Shown here: positions 6,305-13,261 of the stretch, piece after piece
Layout of the letters: every line of letters starts with the position of its first letter
Numbering within the stretch: the stretch's first letter is position 1
NCBI GenBank assembly: GCA_018374635.1
Contig: JAHAEW010000075.1
Coordinates: 1-16,525, forward strand
DNA length: 16,525 nucleotides
Origin: Clostridiales bacterium
Lineage (GTDB): Bacteria; Bacillota; Clostridia; Oscillospirales; Oscillospiraceae
Direction: 5' to 3'
Made by a program: the position numbers and the translations under genes
Notes under the pieces: generated by a model
The model's database searches: none
The model's input: the letters and a program-made list of their open reading frames with translations, nothing else
Told to the model about the DNA's origin: nothing

Positions 6305-7159
6305 ATGTTTATTCTGGAACTGTTCAAGTCCCTGCTGTTCGGCGTTGTGGAGGGTATCACCGAATGGCTGCCCATCAGCTCGACCGGGCATCTCATCTTA
6401 CTGGATGAATGCATTCAGCTGCACGTGTCCACCGAATTTATGGATATGTACCGCTATGTCATCCAGCTGGGCGCTATTCTGGCCGTCCTGCTCCTCTTTT
6501 TTCACAAGCTCAACCCCTTCTCTCCCCGGAAAAATACTGTACAGCGCACCCAGACCTGGACGCTCTGGGGAAAGGTCGTGCTGGCCTGTATCCCCTCAGC
6601 CGTCATCGGACTGCCTCTGAACGACTGGATGGACGCCCACCTGATGACACCCTGGGTAGTGGCCGCCGCCCTGATCGTCTACGGCGTGGGCTTCCTGGTC
6701 ATTGAAAACCGGCACGCCGCCCACACCCTGCACCGAACCGACGATCTCTCCTGGAAAACCGCCCTGTACATCGGTCTCTTCCAGACCCTGTCCATCATCC
6801 CCGGCACCTCCCGCTCCGGCGCTACCATTCTGGGCGCCATTCTCCTGGGCTGCGCCCGCCCGGTGGCCGCGGAGTTCTCCTTTTTCCTGGCGATCCCCAC
6901 CATGGTGGGGGTCAGCGTGCTCAAGCTGGGCTCCTTCTCTGCCAAAAAGCTGATGGCCGGCCAGCCCCTCTTTACCGGAGAAGAGGCCGCCATCCTGCTG
7001 GTGGGATTTGTGGTCTCCTTCCTGGTCTCCCTGCTTTGCATCCGTTTCCTGATGGACTTTGTCAAGAAACACGACTTCAAGCCCTTTGGCTGGTATCGCA
7101 TCGTCCTGGGTGTGATCGTTCTGCTCTTCTTTGGCGCCCGCGCCTTTCTGGCCGCCTGA
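6305..7159 (+). CDS. uppP: Undecaprenyl-diphosphate phosphatase
   Basis: 284 aa, full length for the BacA/UppP family. This integral membrane enzyme removes a phosphate from undecaprenyl diphosphate so the lipid carrier can be reused for peptidoglycan and other wall polymers; extra copies give bacitracin resistance. The two active-site regions are present: EGITEWLPISSTGH (Glu16, Glu20, His29) and PGTSRSG (166-172, with Arg170). Several hydrophobic segments follow, including the last helix at about 260-282. ATG 6305 follows GAAAGGAG at about 7 nt. It has its own promoter and terminator, so it is a single-gene unit. The exporter upstream could conceivably handle a cell-wall antibiotic, but that is only proximity. 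Confidence 0.97.
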   Translation: MFILELFKSLLFGVVEGITEWLPISSTGHLILLDECIQLHVSTEFMDMYRYVIQLGAILAVLLLFFHKLNPFSPRKNTVQRTQTWTLWGKVVLACIPSAVIGLPLNDWMDAHLMTPWVVAAALIVYGVGFLVIENRHAAHTLHRTDDLSWKTALYIGLFQTLSIIPGTSRSGATILGAILLGCARPVAAEFSFFLAIPTMVGVSVLKLGSFSAKKLMAGQPLFTGEEAAILLVGFVVSFLVSLLCIRFLMDFVKKHDFKPFGWYRIVLGVIVLLFFGARAFLAA

Positions 7160-7216
7160 TGCATCCGCCCCTGAGCGGTGCATGCAATGTCTCAGCAAGA
7201 TTCTTCAACATACAAA

Positions 7217-7254
7217 AAAGATCCGCCGCGTTTGCGGTGGATCTTTCTCTTTTT
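7217..7254. terminator. Bidirectional terminator between uppP and the holin gene
   Basis: Arms 7217-7229 and 7234-7246 form a 13-bp stem (one G-U pair) with loop GTTT. On the plus strand it is followed by TCTCTTTTT, and on the minus strand by a run of Ts from 7219 to 7214. It lies between two converging genes and can end both transcripts. Confidence 0.88.
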
Positions 7255-7276
7255 AAGATATTTTTCTCCCTGGCCC

Positions 7277-7756
7277 CTATTTCTTCTCCTCCGTGGTGAG
7301 GCCTTCTCCCACCCGGTCCACCGCGTTCTTCCCCGCCTCCAGCAGCTTAGGCAGCCAGCGCGGGACCGGCGCGCCCATGGCTATGGCGTTCTCTCCGACC
7401 GAACCAAGCTCCGTAATGCAGTACCACACCAGCACCAGCGGACAGACCAGTCCGCGGTAGGTCATGGGCAGCTGGATAACTGGAAGCTGATCCAGTACCA
7501 GGCAGATCAACATGTCTGCCCCCGCTGCCACCAATACCACCACGATCATGCCGGCCTTATGCCAAATACCGTCCCTGGCGGCCTGAGACGACCACTTCCC
7601 CGCTTTTGCCGCCGCCGCCGAGCCCGTGATATAGTCCAGGAGCATACACCCCAGCCACCCCACAATGAGCCAACCGAACCAGCCCCAGAGCGCGGTCAGG
7701 CTGCCCAGCACAGCGGTCCCGGCGGCTTTCCACGCCTTCACATGGTTGAGATCCAT
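7277..7756 (-). CDS. Phage holin, toxin-secretion/lysis holin family
   Basis: 159 aa with three hydrophobic segments (about 13-43, 67-90, 100-118) and the family hallmark LLDYITG followed by a basic amphipathic stretch ending near the second helix. A charged tail ends EEKK. This fits the Cp-1/TcdE-type holin family (Phage_holin_4), which forms membrane pores that release lysin or, for TcdE, toxins. ATG 7756 is chosen because AGGAGG lies 8 nt upstream; the nearer GTG 7765 and ATG 7762 overlap or touch the ribosome site. It is the last gene of a three-ORF minus-strand cassette. No endolysin, tail or packaging gene is in the window, so this is either a prophage remnant or a domesticated holin. 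Confidence 0.85.
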   Translation of the reverse strand: MDLNHVKAWKAAGTAVLGSLTALWGWFGWLIVGWLGCMLLDYITGSAAAAKAGKWSSQAARDGIWHKAGMIVVVLVAAGADMLICLVLDQLPVIQLPMTYRGLVCPLVLVWYCITELGSVGENAIAMGAPVPRWLPKLLEAGKNAVDRVGEGLTTEEKK

Positions 7757-7771
7757 ATCCATCACCTCCTT

Positions 7772-7921
7772 TCACTGCACTTGTTCCATGGCACGGAGCC
7801 GGCACCCGCTCCGGACAGGATAACGGCACGCGCCCTCTATGGCAATGCTATGCTCCGCGCGCCGCAAAGGTGTACCGCAGCAGGCCCCCTCTGCACGTCT
7901 CATTTTCCAGCCGATCCCCAT
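7772..7921 (-). CDS. Possible 49-aa ORF between the 77-aa gene and the holin
   Basis: The ATG at 7921 is preceded by AGAGGAAG at about 6 nt. The frame runs 49 codons to a TGA just before the holin ribosome site, leaving 15 nt to the holin ATG. The product is basic, with a CC pair (residues 14-15) and an Arg/Gly-rich C-terminal half. There is no membrane segment. I do not recognise it. The tight spacing within an apparent phage operon favours a real gene; the short length and odd composition argue for caution. Confidence 0.4.
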   Translation of the reverse strand: MGIGWKMRRAEGACCGTPLRRAEHSIAIEGACRYPVRSGCRLRAMEQVQ

Positions 7922-7981
7922 ATGATCTTCCTCTCTTTCCTCATTTCTCCGCCCTCCGGCGGTCCAGCTGTTTCTCTTGGC

Positions 7982-8215
7982 TCAGCAGATGTACTTGCGA
8001 TTGCGCCAGTAGGACGGCTCGTAGTAGTGGCGCAGGGTGTTGCCGATCTCCCGCGTCTCCCGCAGCATCTGACGCAGCAGCCGAAGATCGTGCTCCATCG
8101 CCTTCTGCTCCTCTGGCAGCAGCTCCGGCAGAAGGCGGCTGCGACAGGCAATATTCTCCTTCAGACGCTCCGCCTCCTCCAGATACCGCTCCGATAATTC
8201 CAGCATTGTTGCCAT
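7982..8215 (-). CDS. Small helical phage-associated protein, 77 aa
   Basis: The protein is almost all predicted helix, rich in Glu, Leu and Arg (about residues 1-60), and ends with an aromatic/basic tail (HYYEPSYWRNRKY). The helical run could form a coiled coil. No enzyme motif is visible and I know no function; the type resembles small unannotated proteins of Clostridia prophages, which is an impression rather than a match. ATG 8215 is preceded by AGGGAGG at 5 nt. It is the first gene of the cassette, about 87 nt from a consensus promoter that overlaps operator-like repeats. The possible 49-aa ORF and the holin lie downstream on the same strand. Confidence 0.7.
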   Translation of the reverse strand: MATMLELSERYLEEAERLKENIACRSRLLPELLPEEQKAMEHDLRLLRQMLRETREIGNTLRHYYEPSYWRNRKYIC

Positions 8216-8233
8216 ATACTCCTCCCTCTTTTA

Positions 8234-8250
8234 ACTCTTTTTAAGATACT
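8234..8250. promoter_or_regulatory. Operator-like repeat O3 (half site)
   Basis: A right arm AAGATAC (8244-8250), a 3-nt centre and a left arm matching the consensus at 4 of 7 positions (TCTT kept). It lies in the transcribed leader of the holin cassette, about 54 bp centre to centre from O1. Confidence 0.35.
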
Positions 8251-8287
8251 TTTGCTTTTAAAAAAAGCGTTCACAAATACTATGTAG

Positions 8288-8304
8288 TATCTTTATAAGA
8301 TACC
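8288..8304. promoter_or_regulatory. Operator-like repeat O1, perfect
   Basis: GTATCTT-TAT-AAGATAC is a perfect 7+3+7 inverted repeat. It covers the predicted transcription start (about 8302) of the minus-strand holin cassette, a place where a bound repressor would block RNA polymerase. Confidence 0.65.
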
Positions 8305-8308
8305 GATA

Positions 8309-8337
8309 GTATACATCCGTAAAAGCATCTTGTCAAG
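8309..8337 (-). promoter_or_regulatory. Consensus promoter of the holin cassette
   Basis: On the minus strand: TTGACA (8337-8332), a 17-nt spacer and TATACT (8314-8309). The -35 lies wholly inside repeat O2, and O1 covers the start point. An essentially consensus promoter flanked by operators suggests tight repression with strong induction. Confidence 0.85.
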
Positions 8338-8342
8338 ATACT
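8326..8342. promoter_or_regulatory. Operator-like repeat O2 covering the -35 box
   Basis: GCATCTT-GTC-AAGATAC matches the O1 consensus with one arm mismatch and the same 3-nt spacer. It contains the whole -35 box of the holin cassette promoter. Its centre is 38 bp from that of O1. Confidence 0.6.
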
Positions 8343-8364
8343 TTTTGAGTTTTTCTTTTCCCAT

Positions 8365-8393
8365 TGTGATATGCGCTCCGCCGTGTTACCATA
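8365..8393 (+). promoter_or_regulatory. Candidate promoter for pepF
   Basis: TTGTGA (8365-8370), a 17-nt spacer and TACCAT (8388-8393), each matching the consensus at four of six positions. It is the best candidate seen between the holin cassette promoter and the pepF start codon; the evidence is modest. Confidence 0.35.
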
Positions 8394-8460
8394 CTAATCG
8401 TGTGGTTTACCCTCTTCTCCCGCCAAATCATCTCATCATTTCGAAAAGGAGGCTCTCTTC

Positions 8461-10266
8461 ATGCCTGACCATAAAACGATCCCTCTCCGCAGTGAAATTC
8501 CGGCGGACTATACCTGGAATACTGCCGACCTCTATCCAACGGACGACGCATGGCATACCGACGCCCAGCTGCTCCGCACCCAAATCGAGACCCTGGGCGG
8601 ATATGCCGGGCGTCTGGATTCCGGTGCGGATGCCCTGTACGACTATGTCACCCTGGAGCAGGAGGCCGGCGAGCGGCTCTCCAAGCTGCTGGATTATGCC
8701 CAGCGCAAAAGCGATGAGGACACCCGCGTGGACACCTATCAGGCCATGGTGGGCAAAGCCATGGCCCTCTATGTGGACTTTCTGCGCGCCACCGCCTTTG
8801 AGACGCCGGAGGTTCTCTCCATCCCGGAGGAGCGGCTGGAGTCCTTCTATGCGCAAAAGCCGGAGCTGACCCTTTACCGCCGCTATTTTCACAACATCCA
8901 GCGCCGCCAGGCCCATACCCTCTCGGACGCCGAGGAGCGGCTTTTGGCCGCTGCCGGTGATATGGCCCAGGCGCCGGACGACATTTTCTCCAAACTGACC
9001 GACGCCGACCTCACCTTTTCCCCTGCGGTGGACAGCCGCGGGGTGCAGCACCCCCTGTCCAACGCCTCCTACACCCTCCTCATGGCCAGCGAGGACCGGG
9101 CTTTGCGCAAGTCGGCCTTTGAGGGGCTGTATGCCTCCTACGGCGGAATGAAGAATACCCTGGCGGCCGTTTTGTCCTCCCAGGTCAAGCAGCTGCAATT
9201 CTTTGCCACCGCCCGCAAGTATCCCAGTGCCCTCTCCGCATCTCTGGATGCCAATCATGTTCCGGAACCGGTCTATCACACCCTCATCCGCACAGTCCGG
9301 GCCAATCTGGACAAGATGCACCGGTATGTCCGCCTCCGCCGGAAGCTGCTGGGGGTGGACGCGCTGCACATGTATGATGTATACGCTCCCATGGTCTCCG
9401 GCGGCGTTCCGGCCTTCCCTTACGACCAGGCCAAGGAGACCGTCTATCAGGCCATGGCTCCTCTGGGGGAGGAGTACCAGTCCATCCTCCGGGAGGCGCT
9501 GGACCACCGCTGGATCGATGTATACGAAAACGTGGGAAAGCGTTCGGGAGGATACATGTCGGGCGCCATGGTCCACCCCTATATCCTGCTCAACTATCAG
9601 GACGATCTGGACAGCATGTTCACCCTGGCCCATGAGCTGGGGCACGCCGTCCACTCCTACCGCTCCAACCGGGACCAGCCCACCGTCTACCGGGACTATG
9701 TGATTTTTGTGGCCGAGGTGGCCTCCACCTGCAACGAGGCCCTGCTGATGGAGCACCTGCTCTCCCAAACCTCTGATAAGCGCTCCCGCGCCGTCCTCAT
9801 CAACCATTTCCTGGAGCAGTTCAAGAGCACCCTCTACCGGCAGACCATGTTTGCGGAGTTTGAGCTGCGCATGGGCGAGCTCTCCGCCCAGGGGGAGACT
9901 CTGACCGCCGATCTCCTCTGCCGGGAGTATAAATCCCTCAACGAGGCCTATTTTGGTCCCGATATGGTCTCGGATGACGCCATCTCCCTGGAGTGGTCCC
10001 GCATTCCCCACTTCTACTACAACTACTATGCCTTCCAGTATGCCACTGGATATTCTGCCGCGATCGCTTTGTCTCGCCGCATCCTCTCCGGTGCGCCCCA
10101 GGCTGTGGAGGACTATCTGCACTTCCTCTCCGGCGGGTGCAGCCAGGACCCCATCGACCTGCTGAAGGGCGCGGGGGTAGATATGACCTCCCCCCAGCCC
10201 ATTCAGTCCGCGCTTGACCTGTTCGATCAGCTGCTGGATGAGATGGAATCCCTCATGGAGGCGTAA
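8461..10266 (+). CDS. pepF: Oligoendopeptidase F (M3 metallopeptidase)
   Basis: 601 aa, the usual size for PepF. The N-terminal half is the helical oligoendopeptidase region and the C-terminal half is the M3 catalytic domain. The zinc motif HELGH is at 391-395 (His391, Glu392, His395). The third ligand is probably Glu419 in VAEVASTCNE. A conserved aromatic patch HFYYNYYAFQYATGY (about 515-530) matches the substrate-binding loop of the family. The enzyme cleaves short peptides, about 7-17 residues, in the cytoplasm during peptide turnover. ATG 8461 follows AAAAGGAGG at about 7 nt. It is a single-gene unit, divergent from the phage-like cassette and followed by a hairpin. Confidence 0.96.
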   Translation: MPDHKTIPLRSEIPADYTWNTADLYPTDDAWHTDAQLLRTQIETLGGYAGRLDSGADALYDYVTLEQEAGERLSKLLDYAQRKSDEDTRVDTYQAMVGKAMALYVDFLRATAFETPEVLSIPEERLESFYAQKPELTLYRRYFHNIQRRQAHTLSDAEERLLAAAGDMAQAPDDIFSKLTDADLTFSPAVDSRGVQHPLSNASYTLLMASEDRALRKSAFEGLYASYGGMKNTLAAVLSSQVKQLQFFATARKYPSALSASLDANHVPEPVYHTLIRTVRANLDKMHRYVRLRRKLLGVDALHMYDVYAPMVSGGVPAFPYDQAKETVYQAMAPLGEEYQSILREALDHRWIDVYENVGKRSGGYMSGAMVHPYILLNYQDDLDSMFTLAHELGHAVHSYRSNRDQPTVYRDYVIFVAEVASTCNEALLMEHLLSQTSDKRSRAVLINHFLEQFKSTLYRQTMFAEFELRMGELSAQGETLTADLLCREYKSLNEAYFGPDMVSDDAISLEWSRIPHFYYNYYAFQYATGYSAAIALSRRILSGAPQAVEDYLHFLSGGCSQDPIDLLKGAGVDMTSPQPIQSALDLFDQLLDEMESLMEA

Positions 10267-10277
10267 TTTCCCAAAAA

Positions 10278-10308
10278 CTCCGGGCAGACCCTATGGGTCT
10301 GCCCGGAG
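10278..10308 (+). terminator. Terminator of pepF
   Basis: Arms 10278-10291 and 10295-10308 form a perfect 14-bp stem with loop TAT, 12 nt after the pepF stop. The tail (CCTTTCC) is short of Ts, so termination may be partly dependent on other factors. Confidence 0.75.
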
Positions 10309-10345
10309 CCTTTCCAAATTTATCTTCTCTTTTTTCAATTTAGGG

Positions 10346-10374
10346 TTGACAAGCGCGCCACGAAACGCTATAAT
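10346..10374 (+). promoter_or_regulatory. Consensus promoter of tRNA-Ala
   Basis: TTGACA (10346-10351), a 17-nt spacer and TATAAT (10369-10374), a full-consensus promoter as is common for stable RNA genes. Start expected near 10381, about 38 nt before the mature 5' end. Confidence 0.92.
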
Positions 10375-10418
10375 ATCCAACGTTGATTCCTTGGTCTGGT
10401 AACTGGACAAGTAAATAT

Positions 10419-10494
<76 letters not shown>

Positions 10495-10500
10495 AAAAAA

Positions 10501-10530
10501 GACTTGAAACTTCGGTTTCAAGTCTTTTTT
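10501..10530 (+). terminator. Terminator of tRNA-Ala
   Basis: GACTTGAAAC (10501-10510), a TTCG tetraloop and GTTTCAAGTC (10515-10524), then TTTTTT. The As before the stem can pair with the Ts, so it may also act in the other direction for the TetR pseudogene. Confidence 0.95.
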
Positions 10531-10686
10531 GCGTTGGAATCTCTGAGAGATCCTTTGTATCCGGACTGCCGATGCTCCTACGGCATACGTACTGGTGTAC
10601 GGGCGGTGCCCGTTATGTGATCGGCTGTTCTCCACTTGTTCCATATTGGATTCCAAAAGAATGGAGGCCAGTAGTGTATCCAACCC
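10531..10686. other. Gene-free stretch between tRNA terminator and TetR pseudogene
   Basis: No convincing gene. It holds several short inverted repeats: ACGGGC-GGT-GCCCGT (about 10597-10611) and GTAC-TGGT-GTAC just before it. An open frame on the minus strand crosses this stretch but continues into the terminator and the tRNA 3' end, so it is rejected. It may be the junction or scar of the A+T-richer insert. Confidence 0.4.
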
Positions 10687-11294
10687 TTAGGGCCGATTAT
10701 TTTCAAACCCAAGCACTCCATTGAACAGTGTATCAAAATTTTCCAAAAAATCTTCAGATGTCTCGTGAAATTTCCGGCTGTGCCAGTAGGACAAAAGCTC
10801 GAACCATATTGCAAAATTCACCCGCAGGCAGTAATCATAGACAATTCCACGTTTAATAGTACGGGCACATCCCTTGGAATTGACCAGAATGAGATCATAG
10901 ACACCTGCATATTTTTGATATTCCTCCCAGAAGCAATCCCGAAAATACGGTTTATTATACTGCGAAAAAACAGCTCCAAATAGCCTCTTCGCTGTTGAAT
11001 CAGGGCACAGATGCGCTCCTCCTGCGCAAGCAGAAGATTCGGCTCAAGCAAGACGTCGTTATCTCCTTTTGGAATATCAAACAGCAGTTGCAGATATTCC
11101 TTCAAAAAGCCCGATATCATCCATTCAAGAGCCATTGAAACTCCATCAAAATGATAATAGAAAGAGGACCGGTTGATATTTGCCAAGGAAATAATTTCCT
11201 ATACTGTGATCCTCTCAACGGGCTTATCTTTTCCTAATTCGCACAGGGCCTCACAGATTTTCTCTTTTCCATTCGGTTTCGTCTTTTTATTCAT
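10687..11294 (-). pseudogene. TetR-family transcriptional regulator, broken twice
   Basis: Reading from ATG 11294 (GAGGA about 9 nt upstream), the first 31 codons run into an in-frame TAG at 11201-11199, inside the DNA-binding domain. The frame then continues EIISLANINRSSFYYHF, the second half of a typical TetR helix-turn-helix. At a run of six Ts (10970-10965) the frame shifts. With one more T, the reading passes smoothly from LELFF into SQYNKPYFRDCFWEEYQKY and on to a TAA at 10689-10687, for a restored length of about 202 aa. That is a normal TetR size. A nonsense change (probably from CAG or AAG) plus a 1-nt loss make an active repressor very unlikely. It faces the lipoprotein gene across a perfect 20-bp palindrome. 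Confidence 0.88.
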
Positions 11295-11374
11295 GCAATA
11301 ATTTCCTCAATTTTGATGCAGCTTTTTACATTGTATTGTTGGTTGTCTTTTTCACAAAACTGTTAAAAAATAAC

Positions 11375-11394
11375 ATTATACAGGCCTGTATAAT
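11375..11394. promoter_or_regulatory. Perfect 20-bp palindrome, probable TetR operator
   Basis: ATTATACAGGCCTGTATAAT is its own reverse complement over all 20 bases. TATAAT, a perfect -10 box, occurs at its end on each strand (11389-11394 plus; 11380-11375 minus). It lies between the divergent TetR pseudogene and lipoprotein gene. Good -35 boxes are not visible at 17 nt on either side, so the exact promoters are uncertain. Size, symmetry and place are those of a TetR-family operator. Confidence 0.72.
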
Positions 11395-11458
11395 ATGTTC
11401 TATTGGTAAAATTATATCATGATCAGAAGCTGCAATCAACTGTATGGGAGGAACATGC

Positions 11459-12217
11459 ATGAAAAGATGGATGACCTTTGGTTTGTGTATTGCGCTGCTC
11501 GGAACATTAGCCGCCTGTGGAAACGCAGACAGAACAAATACTGTGGATAAAATACCTCCTTCCACCGGCAGTGTGGTTGAACTTACCTCAAACAAAGAGC
11601 AGGGGACAGATGGACTGCCATCCCATGCGCTGCAACAGACCGATTGGCAGAAGGGAACTGGATTTGACCCTGACACAACGGCAATTCTGGTTATCGATGA
11701 TTACGGTGGAGATTACTATGGAGATACGACGCCGGAACAATCTTATCTGAATGCATTCGACATCGTAAAGGCAGGTCGTAAAGCCGGTCTGCCCATTCTC
11801 TTTGTCAACGACGCCCATTTGGAGGGAATTGACCGTGAATTAGAGCTCTGGGGTGAGCACGGCTTGGCCGGCGATGAAGCTTCCCAGCCCTTGACTGGTT
11901 TCGATGTTCAGGATAGCGACTATCTTCTGGTGAAGCGGCGTTATGACGGTTTTTTCCAGACAGACCTGGATCTTACACTGCGTGAACTGGGGATCGATAC
12001 TCTGATCACTTTTGGAACTGATACGAATATCTGTGTTTTACAAACGCTTTCCACTGCCTATTACCTTGGGTATCAGATCATTGTTCCTGAAGATGCCTGT
12101 TCGAATGAACTCGGCGTTGGTACCCACGAAGACGTAATTGAATACTTCGATGCCTGTTATGACGCGCGGATCGTATCCACCAAGACTATAATCGATGAAA
12201 TAAAGGCGGTCGGCTGA
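11459..12217 (+). CDS. Lipoprotein with isochorismatase-like cysteine hydrolase domain
   Basis: 252 aa. The N-terminus is a lipoprotein signal (KR, hydrophobic run, lipobox LAAC with Cys20), so the protein should be anchored outside the membrane. A low-complexity linker of about 50 residues leads to a complete isochorismatase/nicotinamidase-type fold. The catalytic triad is probably Asp80 (LVIDD), Lys159 (LVKRRYDGF) and Cys192 (TNICVL), with the family pattern RELGIDTLITFGTDTNICV. Family members hydrolyse amides or vinyl ethers (nicotinamide, isochorismate, N-carbamoyl compounds); the substrate here is unknown. ATG 11459 follows GGGAGGA at 6 nt; an earlier in-frame ATG at 11444 would spoil the signal peptide. 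Codons are A+T-richer than in the flanks. It is divergent from the TetR pseudogene that probably once repressed it. Confidence 0.88.
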   Translation: MKRWMTFGLCIALLGTLAACGNADRTNTVDKIPPSTGSVVELTSNKEQGTDGLPSHALQQTDWQKGTGFDPDTTAILVIDDYGGDYYGDTTPEQSYLNAFDIVKAGRKAGLPILFVNDAHLEGIDRELELWGEHGLAGDEASQPLTGFDVQDSDYLLVKRRYDGFFQTDLDLTLRELGIDTLITFGTDTNICVLQTLSTAYYLGYQIIVPEDACSNELGVGTHEDVIEYFDACYDARIVSTKTIIDEIKAVG

Positions 12218-12362
12218 AAGACAGGCTGGATCAATCCTGAAAAATTTCAGACAGATGGCTTTGGGGGAACAAAAAGAGTCTCCCTATCTTCCCAGCCCCT
12301 AAAAATGCACAATATCGCTATTCTATTCTCCGGCTGCTGCTAGAAAACTTCACAGATAGCGC

Positions 12363-12391
12363 TTGCTTTTTTTCACACTTTGTCGTATGCT
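12363..12391 (+). promoter_or_regulatory. Candidate promoter for the second flavoprotein
   Basis: TTGCTT (12363-12368), a 17-nt spacer and TATGCT (12386-12391). A small hairpin TTTGCC-TTTT-GGCAAA (12404-12419) lies in the leader. The stretch 12218-12447 holds no gene that I can support. Confidence 0.45.
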
Positions 12392-12447
12392 CTTATTATG
12401 ACTTTTGCCTTTTGGCAAACGGAGAATAAGAAAGGTAGGGAATTCGG

Positions 12448-13086
12448 ATGGACAAAGTCAAGCTTTTGTTGGTTTGCGGCAGTCCCCGCCCAAAGGCGCG
12501 TTCCGCCACCTACGCCGGTCTGATGGCTGCGATGGAGGGAGCTCAGAGCATCGATGGGGTCGAGGTGGAACTGGTAGAGCTCTTCGGCCGGAAAATCGCC
12601 CCCTGCATCCACTGCAACAAGTGCCTGCGGGACGACTCAGACCGCTGCACGGTGTTCCACGATGATATGGACGAACTGTATGATAAGTTCTTCCAGGCGG
12701 ACGGCATCATTATCGGCTGTCCGGTCTACGATATGAACGTCACTGCCCAGCTGGCACAGTTTTACAGCCGCTTCCGCTCTTCCTGGAAGCTGAGCGTCGA
12801 CAACACCTCCTTCTTCCAGTATAAAGTAGGCGCTGGTATTGTGGTGGGCGGAACCCGCAATGGCGGACAGGAGGCGGTGCTCCGCTCCATCCACAATCTG
12901 TTTTCCACCCATGGCATCAACATCTGCTCCTGCGGCGGCGGGATCTACGGCGGCGCCATGCTCTGGAATCCCGGCGACGGCTCCACTGCCATGGATGATC
13001 CCGCCGGCATCGATAACTGCCGGACGCTGGGCCGGAAAGTGGCCGAGGTCGCCAAGGCCCTCAAGGCCGGACACGACGCGGTCTAA
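12448..13086 (+). CDS. Iron-sulfur flavoprotein / NADPH-dependent FMN reductase family, second copy
   Basis: 212 aa, flavodoxin fold. VCGSPRPKARS (9-19) is the FMN phosphate loop, and GCPVYDMNVTAQLAQFYSRF is the second FMN-contacting region. Cys53, Cys56, Cys59 and Cys67 form C-x2-C-x2-C-x7-C, within the range known for the 4Fe-4S motif of iron-sulfur flavoproteins. Gly-rich segments at about 127-175 (GAGIVVGGTRNGGQEA, CSCGGGIYGGAML) are typical of this subfamily. It probably works as a cytoplasmic electron carrier or reductase; substrate unknown. ATG 12448 follows AAAGGTAGGG at about 7 nt. It is a single gene with its own terminator, and marks the return to G+C-rich sequence after the lipoprotein gene. 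Confidence 0.87.
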   Translation: MDKVKLLLVCGSPRPKARSATYAGLMAAMEGAQSIDGVEVELVELFGRKIAPCIHCNKCLRDDSDRCTVFHDDMDELYDKFFQADGIIIGCPVYDMNVTAQLAQFYSRFRSSWKLSVDNTSFFQYKVGAGIVVGGTRNGGQEAVLRSIHNLFSTHGINICSCGGGIYGGAMLWNPGDGSTAMDDPAGIDNCRTLGRKVAEVAKALKAGHDAV

Positions 13087-13130
13087 AAGCCTAAAAGCCA
13101 CGCTGGCAGCACACAGCTTTCTGACATGCA

Positions 13131-13163
13131 AAACCGGGGACAGGCAGCCTGTCCCCGGTTTTT
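13131..13163 (+). terminator. Terminator of the second flavoprotein gene
   Basis: Arms 13131-13144 and 13148-13161 form a perfect 14-bp stem with loop CAG, and a TTTTT tail overlaps the end of the right arm. The As on the left could make it work on the minus strand too. Confidence 0.88.
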
Positions 13164-13185
13164 CGTGTCGAAATACTTCGACACG
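13164..13185. repeat. Second hairpin directly after the terminator
   Basis: CGTGTCGAA (13164-13172) and TTCGACACG (13177-13185) are perfect 9-bp arms around ATAC. It is followed by CTTCTC rather than a T-run, so it is not a classical terminator. The two hairpins stand back to back with no gap. Confidence 0.5.
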
Positions 13186-13261
13186 CTTCTCAAACATGCA
13201 AGCATTTTTTCGAGGGGATCGCAGGCCGTTTCGCGTATGGTCCAACCACAAAAAGAGCCGC

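Noticed and set aside
8428..10122. Minus-strand open frame of 564 codons
   Set aside because: Antisense shadow of pepF, caused by G+C-rich third positions.
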